A DNA stretch of 64,000 bases from Phycisphaerales bacterium (lineage in GTDB: Bacteria; Planctomycetota; Phycisphaerae; Phycisphaerales; UBA1924): positions 1-64,000 of the forward strand of contig JAJDCZ010000022.1 in the NCBI GenBank assembly GCA_029260555.1, in the 5' to 3' direction. The notes beneath the pieces were generated by a model that was given only the letters and a program-made list of their open reading frames with translations, was not told the DNA's origin and ran no database searches. The position numbers and the translations under genes were made by a program. Shown in pieces: positions 45,464 through 54,310 of this stretch; within the stretch, counting starts at the first letter, position 1, and the number at the start of each line of letters is the position of its first letter.

Positions 45464-48235
45464 ATGGCAGCTGACCATCCTTCACAGACATCGATGGATA
45501 CACAAAGCGCAGAGAGCACTGGCAATGGGGATGGCGGGGCGCCTCCGGGCGACGATTCGACGCTTGCCAATGGTGCCAGCGGCGGGGATGACGGTGGTGG
45601 TGGGGGGCGAGTGATCGATCTGGACATCGAGCAGGAGCTTCGCGACAGCTACCTGACCTATGCCATGAGCACGATCATGGACCGGGCACTGCCTGATGTT
45701 CGTGACGGGCTCAAACCAAGTCAGAGACGAATTCTGGTCGCAATGAACGACCTTGGACTTCGCCCGGGCAAGAAGCACCTGAAGTGTGCCAAGATCTGTG
45801 GCGACACCTCGGGCAACTACCACCCTCATGGCGAGTCGGTGATTTATCCCACGATGGTGGGGATGGCGCAGAAGTGGAAGATGCGTGTGCCTCTGGTTGA
45901 CCCGCAGGGAAACTTTGGTTCGATCGAGGGTGACCCGCCAGCTGCGATGCGTTACACCGAAGCGCGGATGGGGCATGCAGCGGTCGACATGATGGCGGAT
46001 CTGAAGCTGGGCACGGTTGTTTTTCAGCCCAACTACGATGATCGCCTGACCGAGCCGACGGTTCTGCCGGGCAAGTTCCCGAATCTTCTGATCAATGGCG
46101 GGATGGGGATCGCGGTGGGGATGGCGACGAGTTTGCCGCCTCACAATCCTACGGAGGTTCTGGATTCGATTACGCGGGTGATTGACAAGCCTGAGATTGA
46201 GCTGTTGGAGTTGATGGCAGACGAGGTTGATGGCGAGGGCAATGTGCTGCGCCATGGCATCAAGGGGCCGGATTTCCCCACGGGTGGTGTGATTCTGGGG
46301 CGAGGCGGGATCCTCAGAGCCTATTCAACGGGTCGGGGCAAGGTCCGGGTTCGTGGCGTGTGCCATATCGAGACGCAAAAAAGTGGTCGTGAACATCTCG
46401 TGATTGACGAGATTCCGTATGCACTTGGTCAGAACACGCTGGTTGAGCGGATCGTGGATACGGTGCGTGATGGTCGCATCAAGGACATTTCTGATGTTCG
46501 CAACGAGTCGGGCAGGCAGGCGCGCACACGGATCGTGATCGAGCTTAAACGGGGTGCAGATTCAGCGGTGGTTGAGAACCAGCTGTATCAGTACACGCCA
46601 TTGCAGCAGACGGTGTCGATTATGAACATCGCGCTGGTCAACCGTCAGCCTCGCACGCTCAACTTGAAACAGATCCTTGAGCATTACATTGACCATCGTG
46701 TGGATGTGATTCGCAGGCGTACAGCCCACCTGCTGCATGAAGCCAAGAAAAAGGCGCATGTGCTCGAGGGTCAGATTTATGCGGTATGTGATATTGACGA
46801 GGTGATTCGTCTGATCCGGGCCAGCAAGACGCGAGATCAGGCCATCAAGGAGTTGATGAAGCGTCGGTTCAATATTCCCATGGATCATGAGCACGCATCG
46901 CAGATTCCTGCTCGGCTGATGCAAAGGCTCGAACGGGCGCAAGCTGTGGGCGGGGTGTTGCTGACGCGCATTCAGGCTGAGACGATCGGAGCCATGCGGC
47001 TGATTCAGCTGGTGGGGCTTGAGATCCAGAGGCTGGTCAATGACTACGCCCAACTGGTGGAGCTGATTGGCGAGTACGAAGCGATCCTGGCTGACCATGA
47101 GATCGTGCTTGGAATCATCAAAGACGACTGTGCAGAGATGAAAGCCAGGTACGGCTCGGATCGGCTGACGCAGATTGATGAAGCTGCTGAGTGTGACATC
47201 GACATCGAGGCATTGATCCAGGTCGAGGACATGGCGGTGACGATCTCGAGGCAGGGTTATGCCAAGCGGGTGTCCTCAGCGACCTATCAGTCTCAGGGGA
47301 GAGGTGGCAAGGGGATCAAGGCTTCAGATTCCAAGGATGACGATTTTATTGAGCATCTGTTCTTTGCCAGCACGCATGATGACCTGTTGTGTTTCACGGA
47401 AACGGGTCGTGTGTTCAAGAACAAGGTTTATGAGTTGCCCGAGATGACCCGAACCAGCAAGGGCAGGCCTCTGGTGAACCTGCTGGCGATGAAAGAGGGT
47501 GAAAAAACCCGCGCTTATCTGGCGATCAAGAACTTTGAATCGTCCAGCCAGTTTTTGACATTTGTTTCCAAACGGGGTGTGGTCAAGCGCACAGCTCTGA
47601 AGGATTATCGCAATGTCAATCGTTCAGGGATCATCGCAGTGGGGCTTCGCAAGGGCGATGAACTGCTGGATGTGATATTGACCGAAGGCACGAGTGATTT
47701 GCTGCTGGTGACCGCCAGGGGTTCTGCGATCAGATTCAACGAGCAGGATGTTCGGCTGATGGGTCGATCAGCTGCGGGGGTCAAGGGGATCGATCTGGCA
47801 GATGACGATATGGTGGTGGGGGTTGTCGGGATCTCGATGGCTGAGGATGAAGATGGCGATCTGATGACCACCGATCCGGCGCTCTCACTCTTGACGATCA
47901 CCGAGCATGGCTACGGCAAGCGTACACCTGTCGATGAATATCGCGTTCAGCCTGAAGCTGGCAAAATGCGAAGCCAGTCACGAGGCGGCAAGGGTCGTGT
48001 TGATATTCGCACGACCGAGCGGAACGGGCGGTCGGTTGCAGCCATAGGCGTGCTTGAGGGCGATGATGTTGCGGTGGTGACGCGTCGCGGGCTTCTGGTG
48101 CGTATGTCGGGGGCATCGGTGAGTCAGTATTCCAGAGGTACGCAAGGCGTGCGGGTGGTAAGGCTCAATGATGACGACGCGGTGATTTCCGCAGCCCGGG
48201 TGGTTGATGTTGACGATCAGGATGACGCTTCGTGA
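45464..48235 (+). CDS. gyrA: DNA gyrase subunit A
   Basis: 923 residues. Introduces negative supercoils with GyrB (not in window). Motifs: [14 protein letters not shown], the quinolone-pocket region NYHPHGES (118-125), the catalytic tyrosine AMRYTEAR (Tyr164), and in the C-terminal beta-pinwheel the GyrA-box-like QGRGGKG, which supports gyrase rather than topoisomerase IV. A Gly/Asp-rich N-terminal extension precedes the catalytic domain (about 50 residues). ATG 45464 has GGAG nine bases upstream; ATG 45416 is less likely. The residue equivalent to E. coli Asp87 is Pro129. Confidence 0.95.
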   Translation: MAADHPSQTSMDTQSAESTGNGDGGAPPGDDSTLANGASGGDDGGGGGRVIDLDIEQELRDSYLTYAMSTIMDRALPDVRDGLKPSQRRILVAMNDLGLRPGKKHLKCAKICGDTSGNYHPHGESVIYPTMVGMAQKWKMRVPLVDPQGNFGSIEGDPPAAMRYTEARMGHAAVDMMADLKLGTVVFQPNYDDRLTEPTVLPGKFPNLLINGGMGIAVGMATSLPPHNPTEVLDSITRVIDKPEIELLELMADEVDGEGNVLRHGIKGPDFPTGGVILGRGGILRAYSTGRGKVRVRGVCHIETQKSGREHLVIDEIPYALGQNTLVERIVDTVRDGRIKDISDVRNESGRQARTRIVIELKRGADSAVVENQLYQYTPLQQTVSIMNIALVNRQPRTLNLKQILEHYIDHRVDVIRRRTAHLLHEAKKKAHVLEGQIYAVCDIDEVIRLIRASKTRDQAIKELMKRRFNIPMDHEHASQIPARLMQRLERAQAVGGVLLTRIQAETIGAMRLIQLVGLEIQRLVNDYAQLVELIGEYEAILADHEIVLGIIKDDCAEMKARYGSDRLTQIDEAAECDIDIEALIQVEDMAVTISRQGYAKRVSSATYQSQGRGGKGIKASDSKDDDFIEHLFFASTHDDLLCFTETGRVFKNKVYELPEMTRTSKGRPLVNLLAMKEGEKTRAYLAIKNFESSSQFLTFVSKRGVVKRTALKDYRNVNRSGIIAVGLRKGDELLDVILTEGTSDLLLVTARGSAIRFNEQDVRLMGRSAAGVKGIDLADDDMVVGVVGISMAEDEDGDLMTTDPALSLLTITEHGYGKRTPVDEYRVQPEAGKMRSQSRGGKGRVDIRTTERNGRSVAAIGVLEGDDVAVVTRRGLLVRMSGASVSQYSRGTQGVRVVRLNDDDAVISAARVVDVDDQDDAS

Positions 48236-48290
48236 TGAGATGTGGTAGAGTGCAGATGGATGAGCGGTCTGACAGACAGGTGGCAGCGTG

Positions 48291-48644
48291 ATGCAGAATG
48301 ACTGGTCCGAGGACATCGTGGTTGTGGATCTGGCTGATGAGCCGGCGCTGTCAGACGAGTTGACGGACATGGCCAAGCGGATTGAAACGGGTCAGGCCAA
48401 GCGCGTGCCTCATGTTGTTCTGAACTTTTCATCGGTGACCTATGTGAACAGCTCGAACCTGGCGCAGCTGTTAAGGCTCAACAGAGCTGTCGAGGCGATG
48501 GGCCGAGTGATGAAGCTCTGCTCGATCAATGAAGAGATTATGAGCGTGCTCATGACGACGGGTCTTGATAAAATCTTTCATTCCGCACCAGATCCGATGA
48601 CAGCACTTGCGGGGATTCAACTGGACGACGCTGAGGCGGACTGA
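48291..48644 (+). CDS. STAS-domain protein (anti-sigma factor antagonist type)
   Basis: 117 residues. SpoIIAA-like fold: VVVDLAD, VVLNFSSVTYVNSSNLAQLLRL with the conserved serine pair (SS near residues 56-57) that would be phosphorylated, then the MKLCSINEEIMSVLMTTGLDKIF ending. AGGTGG is seven bases before ATG. Located 55 bases after gyrA. The usual anti-sigma kinase is not in the window; a SpoIIE-type phosphatase is encoded at 50208. Confidence 0.85.
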   Translation: MQNDWSEDIVVVDLADEPALSDELTDMAKRIETGQAKRVPHVVLNFSSVTYVNSSNLAQLLRLNRAVEAMGRVMKLCSINEEIMSVLMTTGLDKIFHSAPDPMTALAGIQLDDAEAD

Positions 48645-48675
48645 TTGTTCATTTTCCAGAGGCAGTTCAACGCAC

Positions 48676-49380
48676 ATGGGTTCGATTCTCACGCTCATCA
48701 TCATCGCTTCCATATCGATGTTGATCGTGCGGACGGGCGCGCTGGCGTTGATGGCGACAGGGCTGAGCGCTGATGCTTCGATGTTTCAGGCGTGTAGTGC
48801 CTACTTTGGTGTAGGTTTTACCACGCGCGAGGCAGAGCTGGTTGTCAGTCATCCAGTTCGCCGAAAGATCGTGACTTATCTGATCGTGATCGGGAATGTG
48901 GGGGTGATGTCAGCACTGGCGACGGTGGTGGTGGGGTTTGTAGGAATAAAAGTGGAGAGCATTGGGCAGGCAGCTCAGCTACTTGGGGTTGGGCTTCTGG
49001 GGGTGCTCTTTTTGATCGTGATTACGCGGTCTGGTGTGATGAGTTATGTGATCGATCCGCCATTGCGGTTTTTGATGTCGACGGTGGGCATTATTCGTGT
49101 GCTGGATTATGAGCTGCTGCTTCGAGTGGAAGCGGGATATTGCGTGTCAGAGGTTGAGGTTGAGCCTGGGCACTGGTTAATCGGGAAAATGCTGGTTGAG
49201 GCAAATCTTGGGAAGAGGGGCGTGATCGTGCTTGGCATAGCTCGCAGTGACGGGGTTTATATTGGTACGCCTTCAGCCAATACGGTGATTCTCGAAAAAG
49301 ACGCCTTGACGGTCTATGGCAGGGAGAAGATCGTTGAGAGTCTGGTCGAACTGGAAGAAAATCTACCTGCGGTTGCCTGA
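48676..49380 (+). CDS. Membrane protein with TrkA-C (RCK_C) domain and TrkH-like pore motif
   Basis: 234 residues: membrane helices near 5-26, 70-95 and 98-118, with a pore-like SAYFGVGFTT loop between the first two, as in TrkH/KtrB P-loops. The C-terminal ~80 residues (EVEVEPGHWLIGKMLVEANLGKRGVIVLGI...NTVILEKDALTVYGRE) form a TrkA-C ligand-binding domain. Probably a channel-like or ion-responsive protein. It starts 31 bases after the STAS gene. Confidence 0.78.
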   Translation: MGSILTLIIIASISMLIVRTGALALMATGLSADASMFQACSAYFGVGFTTREAELVVSHPVRRKIVTYLIVIGNVGVMSALATVVVGFVGIKVESIGQAAQLLGVGLLGVLFLIVITRSGVMSYVIDPPLRFLMSTVGIIRVLDYELLLRVEAGYCVSEVEVEPGHWLIGKMLVEANLGKRGVIVLGIARSDGVYIGTPSANTVILEKDALTVYGREKIVESLVELEENLPAVA

Positions 49381-49424
49381 ACAAGCCGCCACCTGAGCCT
49401 TGCCCGTCGGTAGTGATTGTGAGC

Positions 49425-50168
49425 ATGACCATCGTAACCACCCAGCCCAAGTTCAAGAATGCTGACAAACCAGCAGTGACTCCGGTCGCCGAGCTGGCGG
49501 GGGTGACGAAAACCTACTACAAGCCAGATGGATCGGTCATGGTCACGGCCCTTGATGGGCTGGACCTGTGTATTGAGCAGGGCGAGTATGTCGCCATCAT
49601 GGGGGCATCTGGCTCAGGCAAGAGCACGCTGATGAACATTCTGGGGTGTCTTGATCAGCCAACCAGCGGGGTGTATCGGCTCGACGGGCAAGAGGCTGCC
49701 AGCATGAGCGATGAACAACTCTCAGCGTTTCGAGGCAGAAAGATCGGATTCGTGTTCCAGGCATTCAACCTGATCCCCCAGCTCATGGTCGAGGATAATG
49801 TCGCGGTGCCTTTGTTTTATCAAAGGGTGCTCAAGACTCAACGGCAAGAACGAGCGATTAAAGCCCTTGAGCAGGTGGGACTCGGCGATCGGGTCGGGCA
49901 TCGACCAAACGAACTTTCCGGCGGCCAGCAACAACGCGCAGCCATCGCACGGGCACTCGTCACTGACCCTGTAGTTCTGATGGCAGACGAACCGACTGGC
50001 AATCTTGATTCCAAGACGGGGCTTGCCATTCTCGAGATGTTCGAATCGCTGCACGAAAAAGGCATGACGATCATTATGGTCACTCACGACGATGCTATCG
50101 CAAAGCGTTGTCAGCGGGTCATCAGGCTCAAGGACGGGCAGATCGAGTATGACCGCAGAAATCAGTAA
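49425..50168 (+). CDS. ABC transporter ATP-binding protein (MacB/LolD type)
   Basis: 247 residues. Walker A GASGSGKST, Q-loop FVFQAFNLIPQL, signature LSGGQQQR, Walker B VVLMADEPTGNLD, H-loop VTHD. The MacB/LolD family normally works with an FtsX-like permease; none is encoded next to it here, since the next gene is on the opposite strand. The start ATG 49425 follows the TrkA-C gene by 44 bases; the end forms a tail-to-tail junction with the phosphatase gene. Confidence 0.9.
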   Translation: MTIVTTQPKFKNADKPAVTPVAELAGVTKTYYKPDGSVMVTALDGLDLCIEQGEYVAIMGASGSGKSTLMNILGCLDQPTSGVYRLDGQEAASMSDEQLSAFRGRKIGFVFQAFNLIPQLMVEDNVAVPLFYQRVLKTQRQERAIKALEQVGLGDRVGHRPNELSGGQQQRAAIARALVTDPVVLMADEPTGNLDSKTGLAILEMFESLHEKGMTIIMVTHDDAIAKRCQRVIRLKDGQIEYDRRNQ

Positions 50169-50207
50169 AACAGCTCATCGGTAAAAAAATGCTCAGTGCA
50201 GGCCCAG

Positions 50208-51512
50208 TCACGCTGCGTTGATGCGGGCGATTGCAGGTTTCAAGCCTGAGATGGCAATAGCTGTCAGATCGTCAGCCTGATGCAGTGAACCAGCCTGGGT
50301 ATCAAGATCCAAAGCGAGTTGTTCGAGCGCTTTGCTTGAAGTTGTTTGGGAGTTGTGCAGACTTCGGCCGAGGGTGCTGAGTTTCTCGATGTAGGTATCA
50401 TTGATCGGTGCATCATCCCGCGGGAAGGCCAGTTCAAAGCCATCGGAGTAGATCAGGAGAGTTTGCTCAGGATTGATGGTGAAGTGGACAGCTTCAAAGT
50501 CATCGGTCGCAAAGACACCCAGCAAAGGAGCTGTCGAATCGAACCTCTGGATGACGGGTCCGGTGACGAGTATGGGCGGGGGGTGACCCGCGTTGACCAT
50601 CTGGACCTGACCTGTGAAGGTATCGAGTATGCCATAGATCGCGGTGGCAAAGCGGGCGGTTGTGCTTTGGCGGCACAGCATGTGTTTGTTGAGCTGTTGC
50701 ATGACGAGCTCAGGAGGCGTGAAGGGGGCATTGCCTGATTGTTCGTGAGAGAGTCTGATGCTTTGGGCGATGACGATGGTGAGGAGTGCTGCGGGCACGC
50801 CATGGCCTACAGCGTCAGCCAGGAAAAACGAGAGATACCGGTCGTTGAGTTTTCTGATGTCGTAGATGTCGCCACTGACATAGCCCGCGGGTCGAAAGAG
50901 CACCCCCAGATCCCAGGCTTCCAGTTCTGGCAGTTGCGTGGGCAGGAACTCATTCTGGATGGTGGAGGCAAGCTGAAGCTCGTCATGGATTTTGTTCATC
51001 TCGCTGCTCATGTTTCCCCGATATGCAGAGAGAATCTTGAGCTCGCTCTGGAGTTCATCCAGTGCAGGCTGACGCTGATCCAGCGTATAAAGCATTGACG
51101 CGAGCAGACCGACAGGTGCGTTTCGTGACTCGATCAGGACGCCTTGACCACACAGTGAGTTTTTGTTCAGCGTATCGGGGATCAGCACCAGCGAAGGGAT
51201 GCAGGATTGCTTGATCACATCAATGACCTGCCTGACGATGTGCCTGGGTTCGTCGGGTTCGATGATGATGAGATGTGGGTGCTGAGCAGATGTCAGCATC
51301 GTTGTTGTCGAATCTAGCAGGCTTGAGAGTGAAGCGAGTTCGTGCGAGACAGGTTCGCGGCGGTCAGGCCAGGCATTCGTGATCGCCTGAGCAAGAGTCA
51401 CCAGATCATTGGTGTCCTGATGCGACGAAGCGATGAAGAAAGTACATGGCATATGGACGGGTCCGATACACTTTGCTGCGGTGAACAAACGCAGCTCGTG
51501 CATACTCGGCAT
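50208..51512 (-). CDS. SpoIIE/RsbU-type PP2C serine phosphatase
   Basis: 434 residues. The N-terminal ~160 residues look like a degenerate receiver domain (HPHLIIIEPDEPRHI strand); a coiled linker (170-195) leads to the SpoIIE domain: ELQLASTIQNEFLP, PAGYVSGDIYDI, FFLADAVGHGVPAAL, VNAGHPPPIL, IYSDGFELA, QADDLTAIAI. The metal-binding aspartates are present. It should dephosphorylate a STAS protein; one is encoded at 48291. Four bases separate it from the DUF192 gene upstream. Confidence 0.88.
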   Translation of the reverse strand: MPSMHELRLFTAAKCIGPVHMPCTFFIASSHQDTNDLVTLAQAITNAWPDRREPVSHELASLSSLLDSTTTMLTSAQHPHLIIIEPDEPRHIVRQVIDVIKQSCIPSLVLIPDTLNKNSLCGQGVLIESRNAPVGLLASMLYTLDQRQPALDELQSELKILSAYRGNMSSEMNKIHDELQLASTIQNEFLPTQLPELEAWDLGVLFRPAGYVSGDIYDIRKLNDRYLSFFLADAVGHGVPAALLTIVIAQSIRLSHEQSGNAPFTPPELVMQQLNKHMLCRQSTTARFATAIYGILDTFTGQVQMVNAGHPPPILVTGPVIQRFDSTAPLLGVFATDDFEAVHFTINPEQTLLIYSDGFELAFPRDDAPINDTYIEKLSTLGRSLHNSQTTSSKALEQLALDLDTQAGSLHQADDLTAIAISGLKPAIARINAA

Positions 51513-51516
51513 CGGC

Positions 51517-52068
51517 CTATTTTGCGCGTTTCTTCAGTCCAGCGATGTCAAGTTGGATTCGATCGCCAGGTTTGACCTCGAGTTTTTCCAGCTCGCCTCC
51601 CGCCAGTTCGATAACAAACTGGGAAGCAAACCTGCTTGGGTAGCGTTTAAGCCTGCTGTGGTAGGCGGGGTTTTCATCGCCGACCTCGCCTTCACCTTCT
51701 CCCCTGAGTGGTTCCTTTGGCATGTGGTGTGTTGCTACGACGCGTCCAGAAGCATCCAGAAAGAGAATGTCGATATCCGCCAGGCAGTCGCGCATGACAA
51801 ACTCGAGGTTCAGTGCGCGGGGGAAAACAAAGAGCATCCCGCCATCGGGTTCGATGGTTTCTCTGCCCGCCAGCCCCTTGAAGCGGACGGGATTATCAAG
51901 TGCCAGTTCAAGGTGGTAGGTCTTGCCATCGACTTTGACCATCGCCACATCTCGGCCCGCTTCATCGTCGCAGCTGACCATGCCCACAGGCAGCAGGACA
52001 AGCATGATCAGCGTCAGGCATCGAGTGATAATTGTGGATCTTTTATGGGTTAATGTTTCATGAGCCAT
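51517..52068 (-). CDS. DUF192 lipoprotein
   Basis: 183 residues. Lipobox GMVSC near Cys 33, then a DUF192 domain: GKTYHLELALDNPVRFKGLAGRE, GGMLFVFPRALNLEFVMRDCLADIDILFLDASG, FVIELAGGELEKL. It is an envelope protein of unknown biochemical role. Its start overlaps the gluQRS stop by 19 bases. Confidence 0.86.
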   Translation of the reverse strand: MAHETLTHKRSTIITRCLTLIMLVLLPVGMVSCDDEAGRDVAMVKVDGKTYHLELALDNPVRFKGLAGRETIEPDGGMLFVFPRALNLEFVMRDCLADIDILFLDASGRVVATHHMPKEPLRGEGEGEVGDENPAYHSRLKRYPSRFASQFVIELAGGELEKLEVKPGDRIQLDIAGLKKRAK

Positions 52069-53087
52069 TGTTCATCCTCTGCAGTAAACACCACGGGCTG
52101 GTGGTCAATGGTATGCGGGTCGAGTCCTTGCTGGAACTCAAGAGCGTTCATAGGCGTTGGCGGGGGATTATGGCGGGGCGTGTTGGAGGTGTTGGAGGTG
52201 TTGGGTGGGGGTGGGGTGTGTGTGATGTTGCACCAGGAAGCGATCAGGCCGATGATTCGTTCTGGTGGCACGCCCAGAGATTTGTAGTGGTCGAGTCTGG
52301 TGTCGCCATGGCGTTTGGCAAGGCGTCTGCCATCGGGTCCCAGAACCAGAGGCAGGTGCCAGTATTGGGGGATGGGTGTGAGATTCAGTGCGTGGTAGAG
52401 CATGAGTTGACGAGCTGTGGAATCCAGCAGGTCATCGCCTCGGATGATCTGTGTGACGCCTTGGCGTGCATCATCGACGACAACTGCCAGTTGATAAGCA
52501 GGGAACGAGCGTTTGGTCCAGACAACAAAATCCCCGACACTTTGCCCAGGGCTAAATGCCTGAGAGCCTGCAAAGAGATCGACAAACCGAAGGCTCTCGT
52601 TTCCCGTGCAAAAGCGCCAGCTGGTTTCAGGATTGTCAAAGGCTATGGGAATGGTCGCGGGTCTGAGTGATGGGTTAAAGCGAACTTCGTGTTCATCTGC
52701 ATGAGGCGCGTTGTTGGCTTCTTGAATCTGTGACCGGGTGAGTGAACATGGATAAACGAGTGACTGCTGCGCCAGCCTGTGTATGGCTTCAAGGTAAGGC
52801 TCAGCATCGTGAGACTGAACCATCGGCTCAGAATCCCAGTCCATACCCAGCCACCTCAGGATGTCGATGGTCGATTCGATCGCTCCGGGCTTGACGCGAG
52901 GCCCATCCAGATCTTCGATCCTCAGAACGATCTTCCAGCCTTTGGCGCGGGCGATGGCCCAGTTGATCAAAAAAGTGCGTGCATTGCCCAGATGCAGTGC
53001 CCCCGTGGGCGATGGAGCCAGGCGAGTGGTCTGATAATGGCCTGATTGGCTTGTAGTCGGGTGTTGTAATTGATCCTGGTGTTTCAT
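52050..53087 (-). CDS. gluQ: Glutamyl-Q tRNA(Asp) synthetase
   Basis: 345 residues. Attaches glutamate to queuosine of tRNA-Asp. Class I signature PSPTGALHLGNART, RIEDLDGPR, and the KMSKS-equivalent RLAKRHGD; no C-terminal anticodon-binding domain, which separates it from full GltX. A Pro/Asn/Thr/Ser low-complexity linker (HTPPPPNTSNTSNTP) near residue 300 is produced by a minisatellite in the DNA. It connects with QueF (32919) in the queuosine pathway. Confidence 0.9.
   Translation of the reverse strand: MKHQDQLQHPTTSQSGHYQTTRLAPSPTGALHLGNARTFLINWAIARAKGWKIVLRIEDLDGPRVKPGAIESTIDILRWLGMDWDSEPMVQSHDAEPYLEAIHRLAQQSLVYPCSLTRSQIQEANNAPHADEHEVRFNPSLRPATIPIAFDNPETSWRFCTGNESLRFVDLFAGSQAFSPGQSVGDFVVWTKRSFPAYQLAVVVDDARQGVTQIIRGDDLLDSTARQLMLYHALNLTPIPQYWHLPLVLGPDGRRLAKRHGDTRLDHYKSLGVPPERIIGLIASWCNITHTPPPPNTSNTSNTPRHNPPPTPMNALEFQQGLDPHTIDHQPVVFTAEDEQWLMKH
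52168..52219 (+). repeat. Minisatellite inside gluQRS
   Basis: GGAGGTGTT-type units at 52181-52203, followed by G-runs (GGGTGGGGGTGGGG), all within the gluQRS reading frame on the minus strand. It encodes the Pro-Asn-Thr-Ser linker. Confidence 0.65.
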
Positions 53088-53159
53088 TGTGTGCCTGAAC
53101 AAGATACACTGTCCCAGAGTCACAAGCGGGGCCTGTCTCGCCTGACCAGGGAGCTGCTG

Positions 53160-53453
53160 ATGGAAAAGCTGACAGATGGCCAGATCGAGACAGCTCTGAA
53201 CTCTGTACCTGAGTGGTCTGAAGTCGGAGGCGAGATCCAGCGGACATACCAGTTCGCCGACTTTAACGAGTCCATGGGATTCGTCAACAAGATCGCAAAG
53301 ATCGCTGAAGATCTTCAGCACCACCCCGATGTCCTCATCCGCTACAACAAAGTCACACTCACACTCACCACCCACGACGCGGGTGGCATCACAGAAAAAG
53401 ACTTTGATCTGGCAAGGAAGATCGACGCTCTTCTGGTCACATCAAAAAACTGA
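53160..53453 (+). CDS. phhB: Pterin-4a-carbinolamine dehydratase
   Basis: 97 residues. Dehydrates 4a-hydroxytetrahydropterin during pterin recycling. The active-site histidines are visible in LQHHPDVLIRYNKVTLTLTTHDAGG. GGGAG is present about eight bases before ATG. Divergent from gluQRS with 72 bases between starts. No phenylalanine hydroxylase gene is nearby, so it may serve another pterin pathway. Confidence 0.92.
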   Translation: MEKLTDGQIETALNSVPEWSEVGGEIQRTYQFADFNESMGFVNKIAKIAEDLQHHPDVLIRYNKVTLTLTTHDAGGITEKDFDLARKIDALLVTSKN

Positions 53454-53490
53454 CTGCCCAACACTCTTTGGTGCCCGTATCAGCAGAAAT

Positions 53491-54234
53491 TTATTTAAGC
53501 TCGACTGACCAGTACGCTTCACTCAAGAAGGTCTTCCAGACCGCATACTTGTCATTGGTCAGCCTCATGGCGATCATGGGATTGCGTCTGGGCATGCGAG
53601 GCGTGCAGATGAGTTTCATGTTGGCCTGATCGGGGGTTCGGCCACCTTTTCTGGCATTGCATCGAATACAGGCGCACACCAGATTTTCCCAGGTATCCTT
53701 GCCGCCCTGACTTCTGGGGTGGACATGATCGATTGAGAGCTCGCTGGTGGGATAGTGTTTGCCGCAGTACTGGCATCGGCTTCGATCACGGGCAAACAGG
53801 TTGCGTCGATTCAGTTTTACGCGTTGTGCGGGCAGTCTGTCGTAACCCAGCAGCCGAACAATGCGAGGCACCGCAAGGTCATACCGCACGGTATGAATCC
53901 AGTCATGCGCGTGAGGTTCAAACTCGCTGCGCAACTCGGAAAGCTCAGCCCAGGTGCTGAAATCATAATTGGCAAACACACCATCTTCGACATGGATCAC
54001 TTCTGCCTGATCTCGATAGAGCAGACAAAATGCACGGCGAACCGTGATCACACGAAAAGCCATGTACAGCTTGTTGAGGACCAGTACCTTGGCATCAAGC
54101 CCATCCGGGTGTGTCGCTGCTGCAAGGGCACCTGCCGATAACGCGGGCTTGGCAATGTTGTTGAGCTTGGGTTTTCGCTGTCTGGACCTTCTCACGCGAG
54201 GATTCACTCCTGCTTTATCATATCGACCAGGCAC
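53491..54234 (-). CDS. HNH endonuclease-domain protein
   Basis: 247 residues. A basic N-terminus, a conserved middle (LVLNKLYMAFRVITVRRAFCLLYRDQAEVI), then the HNH zinc domain: CQYCGKHYP...IDHVHPRSQGG..TWENLVCACIRCNARKGGRTP. This is the common planctomycete and cyanobacterial stand-alone HNH protein; the target is unknown. The start is GTG and uncertain (54234, or 54195). Confidence 0.85.
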   Translation of the reverse strand: MPGRYDKAGVNPRVRRSRQRKPKLNNIAKPALSAGALAAATHPDGLDAKVLVLNKLYMAFRVITVRRAFCLLYRDQAEVIHVEDGVFANYDFSTWAELSELRSEFEPHAHDWIHTVRYDLAVPRIVRLLGYDRLPAQRVKLNRRNLFARDRSRCQYCGKHYPTSELSIDHVHPRSQGGKDTWENLVCACIRCNARKGGRTPDQANMKLICTPRMPRRNPMIAMRLTNDKYAVWKTFLSEAYWSVELK

Positions 54235-54310
54235 AGCCCGGGCATCAAGAGCCTAACGGACAAGCCTTGCTGGTTCAAGGGTTTGTGAGTGAATTATCGG
54301 TTCAGACTGC

